A stretch of DNA of 64,000 nt, taken from the NCBI GenBank assembly GCA_028583605.1, contig CM053325.1, forward strand, positions 59,416,813-59,480,812, written 5' to 3'. Below the pieces are notes generated by a model. It was given only the letters and a program-made list of their open reading frames with translations. It was not told the origin of the DNA and ran no database searches. Position 1 is the stretch's first letter. Each line of letters opens with the position of its first letter. This DNA is from Dastarcus helophoroides. Its lineage: Eukaryota > Arthropoda > Insecta > Coleoptera > Bothrideridae. The position numbers and the translations under genes were made by a program. This document shows, piece after piece, positions 23,701-32,700 of the stretch.

Positions 23701-26700
23701 CTCGATTGCTCGAATCAGAAAGATCGATTGCTCAAATCAGAAAGCTCGATTACTTAAATCAGAAAGCTCGATTACTTAAATCAGAAAGCTCGATTGCGTA
23801 AGTCAGAAAGCTCGATTGCTTCAATGAGAAAGCTCGATTACTTAAATCAGAAAGCTCGATTGCGTAAGTCAGAAAGCTCGATTGCGTACGTCAGAAAGCT
23901 CGATTGCCCAAGTCAGAAAGCTGGATTGCTCGAATCAGAAAGATCGATTGCTCGAATCAGAAAGCTCGATTACTTAAATAAGAAAGCTCGATTGCGTAAG
24001 TCAGAAAGTTCGATTGCGTAAGTCAGAAAGCTCGATTGCTTGAATGAGAAAGCTCGATTACTTAAATCAGAAAGCTCGATTGCGTAAGTCAGAAAGCTCG
24101 ATTGCGTACGTCAGAAAGCTCGATTGCTCAAGTCAGAAAGCTGGATTGCTCGAATCAGAAAGATCGATTGCTCGAATCAGAAAGCTCGATTACTTAAATC
24201 AGAAAGCTCTATTACTTAAATCAGAAAGCTCGATTGCGTAAGTCAGAAAGCTCGATTGCTTGAATGAGAAAGCTCGATCACTTAAATCAGAAAGCTCGAT
24301 TGCGTAAGTCAGAAAGCTCGATTGCGTACGTCAGAAAGCTCGATTGCTCAAGTCAGAAAGCTGGATTGCTCGAATCAGAAAGATCGATTGCTCGAATCAG
24401 AAAGCTCGATTACTTAAATCAGAAAGCTCGATTGCGTAAGTCAGAAAGCTCGATTGCTTGAATGAGAAAGCTCGATTACTTAAATCAGAAAGCTCGATTG
24501 CGTAAGTCAGAAAGCTCGATTGCGTAAGTCAGAAAGCTCGATTGCGTAAGTCAGAAAGCTCGATTGCGTACGTCAGAAAGCTCGATTGCGTACGTCAGAA
24601 AGCTCGATTGCTCAAGTCAGAAAGCTGGATTGCTCGAATCGGAAAGATCGATTGCTCGAATCAGAAAGATCGATTGCTCGAATCAGAAAGCTCGATTACT
24701 TAAATCAGAAAGCTCGATTGCGTAAGTCAGAAAGCTCGATTGCGTAAGTCAAAAAGCTCGATTGCTTAAGTCAGAAAGCTCGATTGCTTAAATCACAAAG
24801 CTCGATTGCTCAGATCAATCTAACCAAACACCCCAAAAGCGTGCAATAAAGCGTCAAGCGGATTACTCGGGAAGCATGCAAAAAAAAGAAAGGTGAAAAA
24901 AAATTGTGACGAACCAGCATGACTACTATATAAATACGATGTTTCACCTGGTTGCGGTTCACCCCCATAAGGAGCCTGCGGTGGCGGTTGGAATCCTGGC
25001 GCTCCGGGATAACCTCCTGACGGAGGATAACCGCCGGGTGGGGGATAACCACCCGGCGGGGGATATCCGCCCGGCGGGGGATATCCGCCTGGTGGAGGCG
25101 CATTTGGGTACCCTGCGGGAGGAACTGCTCCTGGATATGGCGGCTGCCCGTAGTAACCTTGACCGGGTGGTGGGCCTAATTAAAATAGAAATTTACTCAA
25201 ATTTTAAATACCAAATCCAAATACTATTGATATTTGTCTTCTAACATTAACAACCTGCTCAAGCCGATCCTGTATATGATGGAACATTTTGAGATCCCTG
25301 AATCTCTCTGGCTGTCGAAATGCGTTAGAGCAACCTTTGTTGAGTTTTTTAATCTTTATTGGTTTCAGGGAACAAAATCTGTATTTCAATTTTTGAAGAT
25401 AACCAAGGACCAGTCCGTTCCACCAAAATTTTGAGATCCCGACTTTTTGAAAAGTTCGATTTTTCAGAATTTTAACTTTTTTAATTTTCACTTAAAAATC
25501 TCGTTATTTCAAAATATGTTTGATTTTTTATAAATTTCAACTAATCTAATTTCAAAATTTAAGCTTGTTCCACTTATTTTTTAAAACTTTAACATTTCTG
25601 ATAATTTTGCCATTTTTTTCCAAATTTCGGATTTCTTTTCCAAATTCGTCTCGATATTTTTTCAAAATTTTGATCAGTTCTAAAATTATCGGCGATTTTC
25701 GAAAATTTCAACCTCCAAATATCTATTTTTTTCAAAATATTGACTCTTCCCGAAATATTGACTTTTCAAAATTTAAACTTTTTAAAAATTTCAATTTTTT
25801 TTGACTACTTTCTCGACTTATTCCGCATTTTTATTCATGATCATTTTGACCAAATATTTAGAAAAAGAATTTTGAGAAAAAATACAATTTCCAAAGATAT
25901 TTTCCAAAATCATTTTTCGAAACTTCTACTTATTTAAATGTTGACCAATCTTTGAATTTTGGAATAAAAGTTGAAATTTCTAATTGAACGTTTTCTAGAA
26001 ATTTCCAAATTTTGAAAAAATATCAAGCTTTTCAAAAAAGTAGTTTTTGGAAAAGTCGAAATTTTGAAAAAATTGCGATATTTTAAAAATAAAAAAAATA
26101 TCAACATTTTCAAATTTAATTTTTCATAATCTCTTATTTAAGTTTTGACTAATTTTACAATTTCGGGAAAAATTTCCAAGAAAACTTTTCTCAAAACCGT
26201 GTAAAGTATCGAAATTTTCACATATTTTTTTCCGAAAATTTTATTTTTAATTCAAAGTTTGACCGATCATGCAATTTGAAGGCAAAAGAAAAATTTTCAA
26301 AAAGTGATTTCTCAAAAATTCCCAAGAACTGTTTTCTCAAATTGTTGTAAAAACATTTCCAAAAATATTTCTCTTGAAAATAAACGAAATTTAAGACAAG
26401 CTAAATTTCTAGAAAAAGACGATTTTCGAGGAAAAAGGTCCAGAATCAGGAGAGATCGACTTCTAAGACGTTAAGTCGAAATTTCGAGAAAAACACAAGC
26501 CATATTTTTTTAAAAAAAGTCGCCATATTTAGATGAATTCAAACTTTTAAAAGTTTTAAAATTCGAAAAAGATTGGTTTGTTTGAAGCAATTTCGAAATA
26601 AAGGTCGAAATTTTGAGAAAAAATAGAACTCTTGGAAAAAGTCGAATTTTGAGAAAAAACGTCAAAATTTCGTCGAAATTTCAAAAAATAAATAAATTTA

Positions 26701-29700
26701 GAAACATCGAATATTTGAAAAAAAAAAGTTTGAATTTCCCAGTGTAAGTCAAATTTTGAAGAAAAAGAGTCGGATTTTGAAAATGAGATGAGGATATGGA
26801 CAACTTTTCCAAAATAAAATCGAAATTTTGGGAAAAGGCCAATTTTGAAATAAAAATTGATATTTCGAGAAAAAAATTTGAGATTTCGGAATTTTCCAAG
26901 TAATATTTTCTCTGTGTTGCTGAAACATTTATTTTTCTTGAAATTACCTTTTTGATTAGAATTTCGATCTAATTACGAAAAATCAAAGTTTAAGAAAAAA
27001 ACGAATTTTCAAGAAAAATGCATTTCCAGAATAAAAGTCGAAAAATCCAGGTCCACATATGTCAAAATTCCGCGAAAAAGTCGGATTTTACAAAAAGTTA
27101 ACGTTTTCAGAAAAATCCAGATTTTGGGTAAAATAGCCCACCTTAGAAAAGGCGAATTTTGAAAATTTCAGAAAAAAGAGAAGCAAGATAAAATTTTTCG
27201 GAGAGAATTAAAATTTGCGACATAAAAGTCGATTACGGAAAATAAAAATGATGTGCAATAAAACCAATATTATAAAAAATCAAAATCTTGAGAGAAAGTA
27301 GTACAAAAAAGTCGAAAGAGTTTGAGAATAAAGTCGACATTTTGAAAGACAAGATGTGATTTCCTGGATAAAGCCAAATTGACAAAGGTCAATTTTAGAG
27401 AACATTTAAATTTAGAAAAAAAAGACTCATTTCATAAAACTCGAAATTTTGAGAAAAAGGCGAATTTTGAGAGAAAATGGTCGAAATTTCGAGAAAAATG
27501 CTAAACTTTCGAGAAAAAGGCTGAACTTTCGAGAAAAAGGTTGAACTTTTGAGAAAAAGGCTGAAATTTCCCGGTTGAACCAAATGTTGTCGAAACTTCG
27601 AGGAAAAGCCGTTGGATTTTAAAAAAGATCGAGAATTTTATAAAAAATCCGAATTTATAGAAAATTGGGAAACTTTCAAAAAAAAGAAAAAGAACCGAGA
27701 AAAATTTTGAAATTTTGAGAAAAAAATTAAGCTGAAACTTTGCGTACGTAACAAGTCAAATTTTGGGACAAAAAGTCATGTTTAGGAACAAAAGGTCAAA
27801 TTTTCAGACAAATAGTTAAATTTTGGGACAGAAACTCAAATTTTGGGATAGTCAAATTTTGAGACAAAAGTAAAATATTGAGACAAAAATCAAATTTTGA
27901 GACAAAAAGGACAAACAGTCAAATTTTGGGACACAGTCAAATTTTGGGACACAGTCAAATTTTGGGACAAAGTCAAATTTTGGGACAGAAACTCAAATTT
28001 TGGGATAGTCAAATTTTGAGACAAAAAGTAAAATATTGGGACAAAAAGTAAAATTTTGGGACAAAAAGTAAAATTTTGGGACACAGTCAATATTTGGGAC
28101 CAACAGTCAATATTTAGGACAAACAGTCAAATTTTGGGACAAAAGGTGAAATTTTGGGACAGAAACTCAAATTTTGGGACAAAGTCAAATTTTGAGACAA
28201 AAGTCAAATTTTGAGACAAAAATAAAATTTTGAGACAAAAGTCAAATTTTGAGACAAAAAGAACAAACAGTCAAATTTTGGAGCAACGGTCAAATTTTGG
28301 AACAAAAAGTCAAATTTTGGAACAAAACAGTCAAATTTTGGGACAAGCAGTCAAATTTTGGGACAAGAAGTAAAATGTTGGGACAAAAAGTCAAATTTTG
28401 GGACAAAAATTCAAATTTTGGGATAACAGTCAAATTTTGGGACAAAAGTAAAATTTTGAGACAAAAAGTAAAATTTTGGGACACAGTCAATATTTGGGAC
28501 CAACAGTCAATATTTAGGACAAACAGTCAAATGTTGGAACAAAACGTCAAATTTTGGGACAAAAAGTCAAATTTTGGGACAAGCGGTCAAATTTTGGGAC
28601 AAGTAGTAAAATGTTGGGACAAAAAGTCAAATTTTGGGACAAGCAGTCAAATTTTGGGACAAACAGTCAAATTCTGGGACAGAAACTCAAATTTTGGTAC
28701 AAAAAGTCAAATTTTGGGACAAAAAGTCAAATTTTGGGACAAACAGTCAAATTTTGGGACAAGCAGTCAAATGTTGGGACAAAAAGTCAAATTTTGGAAG
28801 AAACATTCAAATTTTGGGACAAAAAGTCAAATTTTGGGACAAAAAGTCAAATTTTGGAACACAAAGTGAAATTTTGGGAGAAAGTCCATTTTTAGGACAA
28901 ACACTCAAAGTTCGGGAGAAAAAGTCAAATTTTGGGACAAAAAGTAAAATTTTGGGACAAAAAGTCAAATTTTGGAACAAACATTCAAATTTTGGGACAA
29001 AAAGTCAAATGTTGGGACACAAAGTGAAATTTTGGGGCAAGAAGTCAAATTTTGGGACAAAAGTTAAGTTTAGGACAAAAGTGAAATTTTGGGGCAAGAA
29101 GTCAAATTTTGGGACAAAAATTCAAATTTTGGGACCAAAAGTCAAATTTTGAAAAATAGCAGCATTAAAATTTTGAATTAAAGTCGAATTTAGGGAAAAC
29201 TCGAGTAAGAATAATACAATCTAAAATTCGAAAAGCAGACGAGTTTAAGTCTAAAATTTAAAAAGAAAGCCTAAATTTCCAGTTGTAAGTAGAAAATTTG
29301 AAAAGAAAGTCTAAATTTCGAAAAATAATCGAAATTTCGAGCCAAAGTTGAATTTTTCAAGAAATAATGTCTCTATTTCCAAACAATATCTTTCCGAAGT
29401 TAACTTCCTTGTTATCAAAATTTCGACCTAGTTTCTAAAAACTGAACGAAGTTTGAGAAACAGCCGAAATTTCGAGTAAAATGCAGCAACAAGGAAGATC
29501 CGCTTTCACGACATAAATCGTTTAAAAAAGTCCACGTTTTTAGAAAAATCCAAATTTTGTGAAAAATCGCGAAATTTCGAAGACAAATTTTGAATAAATT
29601 GTCGAAATTTTGAATAGATTGTCGAAATTTTGAAAAAAAAAAATAACAAAGATGAAATGTCATAAAAGTCAAATTTTGAGACGAACGAAGTTTTAGAAAA

Positions 29701-32700
29701 AGTCAAAGTTTCGAAAAAAAAATAAAAAAAATCGCAAAATGCAGCAAGAGGAAAAAGTCCACCCGCTTTTTAGAAAAAAGCGAAATTTTGAAGAAAAAGG
29801 GGACACTCAAGGTGTTTAAGAAAGTCGACATTTTTGGTAAATCCAAATTTTGAGAAATATGACGAAAATTCGAAAACGAATTTAAAAAAATTTTCGACAT
29901 TTTGAAAAAAATGAGAATTAAGATGAACTTTTCTTGGGAAACTCACATTTTAAAAAAAAAGGTGTATTTTGAAGAATAACATCGACATTTCGGAAATATT
30001 TTTTTTAAGAAAAAGACGAATTGAGAGAAGTCGAAATTTTGAGAAAATTGACCAAATGTTGAGGAGAAAGGTGACTTCTCGGAAGAAATCGAATTTTAAG
30101 CAAAAACACATCCATTTTTTAGAAAAATTGAAACAACACATTTATAAAATTGAAATTTTAGGTAAATAAAATTGTAGGTAAATGAAATTGCGAAATTTCG
30201 AAAATAAATCCGAAATTCGAAAAAATTATCAAAATCTTGTGAAGGAGAATAAAGTGCGATTCCCCGGAGAAAGTCAAATTTTGGAATAGAACGGCGAACT
30301 TTGGAAAATAACATGAACATTTCGAAATGTGGAGAAAAGACGAATTAAAAAAAGGCGAAATTTTGAAAAAGAAAGTTAAAATTTTGAGAATAAAGGTTTG
30401 GTTTCCAAGAGATCGAATATTAGGAATAACAGTGAAATGTTGAGGATAAAATTTAAATTTTGGAAAAAGATGCATTCGATAAAGTCGAAATTTTAAAAAA
30501 ATAGCGAATTTTGGAAAAATTCGAAATTTTGAGAAAAACAATTTTTGAGAAAAAAAGTCCAAATATCGACGTAAAACTTGAATTTTCTAATAAATATTTT
30601 CTGGATATTCCCAGAAAAATTTCTCGAAATAACTTTTTTATTAAAATTTCGACCTAATTTTAAAAAATAAAGAAAAGTCGATAAAAGATGATTGGAAAAA
30701 GTCGATAAAAGATGATTCGAGAAAGTGGAAAAATCCAGAAACAGGATGTGTCGAGTTTAAAGAATTGAGAAAAAATTCAAATCGTAGTTTGAAAAAGTCA
30801 ACATTTTCAGAAAAATCCAAATTTTGAGGAAAATTTCGAAAATTCGAAACAAAAAGAATTCGGAAGAAATTCGTCGAAATTTCGACAAAAGGGCAGTAAA
30901 AATGGAATTATCTGGAGGAAGTTAAATTTTGATTTTGGAAAATAACACTGAAATTTCGAAAAAAAAAATTGAAATCCTGAGAAATAGCCGAATTAAAAAA
31001 AAAGGCGAAGGAAGTCGAAATTTAAGAATTTTCACAACAAATTTTAATTTCCAGGAAGAAGATTCATTTAAAAAAGTTTAAATTTTGAGGAAAACGAATT
31101 TCGGAAAAAATTTCGACGAAAAAAAAATCGAAATTTGGAAAAATAGTTAAAATTTTCCAAATAAAATCAAATTTTGAGACAAAAAAAAAACCGAATGGAC
31201 CATAAAACCAAAACTTCGAACAAGAGATGAATTTGAAAAAGTCGAAATTTTGCGAAAAGGGCAATTTTGAATATTTTCGTTTACATCAGGATAAACAAAA
31301 TGTCCAAATTTAAAAAACAAAGGTGAACATTTTGAAGAAAACCTAAATAAAAAAAATTAAAAGCCGGAAAAATGAAGGAAAGGAAGCCGGAGAAATTTTG
31401 GAAAAAATCAGACATTTTGAAAAAGTCGAAATATTGAATAAAAGCCAACACGACATTCTTCAAAACAAAGCAAAGAATGAAAATTTCGAAAAAATGTTAA
31501 GATTTTTAAAAAGGTCAAAATTTTCAAAAATGTCAAAATTTTCAAAAATGTCAAAAATTTTAAGTCAAAATTTTCAAAAAAAAAATTTTCAAAAATGTCA
31601 AAATTTTCAAAAATGTCAAAATTTTCAAAAATTTAAAAATTTTCAAAAATGTTAAAATTTTCTAAAATGTCAAAATTTTCAAAAATCAAAATTTTCAAAA
31701 AAGTCAAAATTTTCAAACATCTCAAAATTTACAAAAATGTCGAAATTTTTAAGTCAAAATTTTCAAAGCCAAAATTTTCAAAAATGTCTAAATTTTCAAA
31801 AATGTCAAAAATGTCAAAATTTTCAAAAATGTCAAAATTTTTGAAAAATTCAAAAATTTTCAGATGTCCGAATTTTCAAGTCAAAATTTTCACAAATCAA
31901 AATTTTCAAAAAAGGCAAAATTTTCAAGTCAAAATTTTCAAAAATCAAAATTTTCAAATGTGTCAAAATTTTCAAAAATGTCAACATTTTTTCAAAAATG
32001 TTAAAATTTTTAAAAATTCAAAAATTTTTAAAGATGTCCAAATTTTCAAGTCAAAATTTTCACAAACCAAAATTTTCAAAAAGGGCAAAATTTTCAAGTC
32101 AAAATTTTCAAAAATAAAAATTTTCAAAAATGTCAAAATTTTCTAAAATGTCAAAATTTTCAAAATTCAAAATTTTCAAGTCAAAATTTTCAAACATCTA
32201 AAAATTTACAAAAATGTCAAAATTTTTAAAAAAGTCAAATTTTCAAAGCCAAAATTTTCAAAAATGTCCAAATTTTCATGTCAACATTTTCAAAAATGTC
32301 AAAATTTTCAAATGTCAAAATTTTCAAAACTGTCCAAATTTTCAAAAATGTCAAAATTTTTAAAAATTCAAAAATTTTCGGATGTCCAAATTTTCAAGTC
32401 AAAATTTTCACAAATCAAAATTTTCAAAAAAGGCAAAATTTTCAAGTCAAAATTTTCAAAAATCAAAATTTTCAAAAATGTCAAAATTTTTTCAAAAATG
32501 TTAAAATTTTTAAAGATGTCCAAATTTTCAAGTCAAAATTTTCACAAATCAAAATTTTCAAAAAGGGCAACATTTTCAAGTCAAAATTTTCAAAAATGTC
32601 AAAATTTTGTAAAATGTCAAAATTTTCAAAAAATCAAAATTTTCAAACATCTAAAAATTTACAAAAATGTCAAAATTTTTAAAAAAGTCAAATTTTCAAA

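Noticed and set aside
23384..24461. RKSESSIA/QKARL repeat peptide frames
   Set aside because: Produced by the 22-bp minisatellite in all frames; not a gene.
23173..24817. Possible CRISPR array (regular short repeats)
   Set aside because: Units are contiguous with no unique spacers, and the genome is eukaryotic.
24906..25244. 112-codon plus-strand frame over the Gly/Pro-rich exon
   Set aside because: Antisense of the lifeguard tail exon; the minus strand has matching splice sites and phases.
28249..29152. Long open frames of up to 206 codons rich in SNFGTKSQILGQ words
   Set aside because: They follow exactly the 20-bp array in several overlapping frames and lack any independent coding signal.
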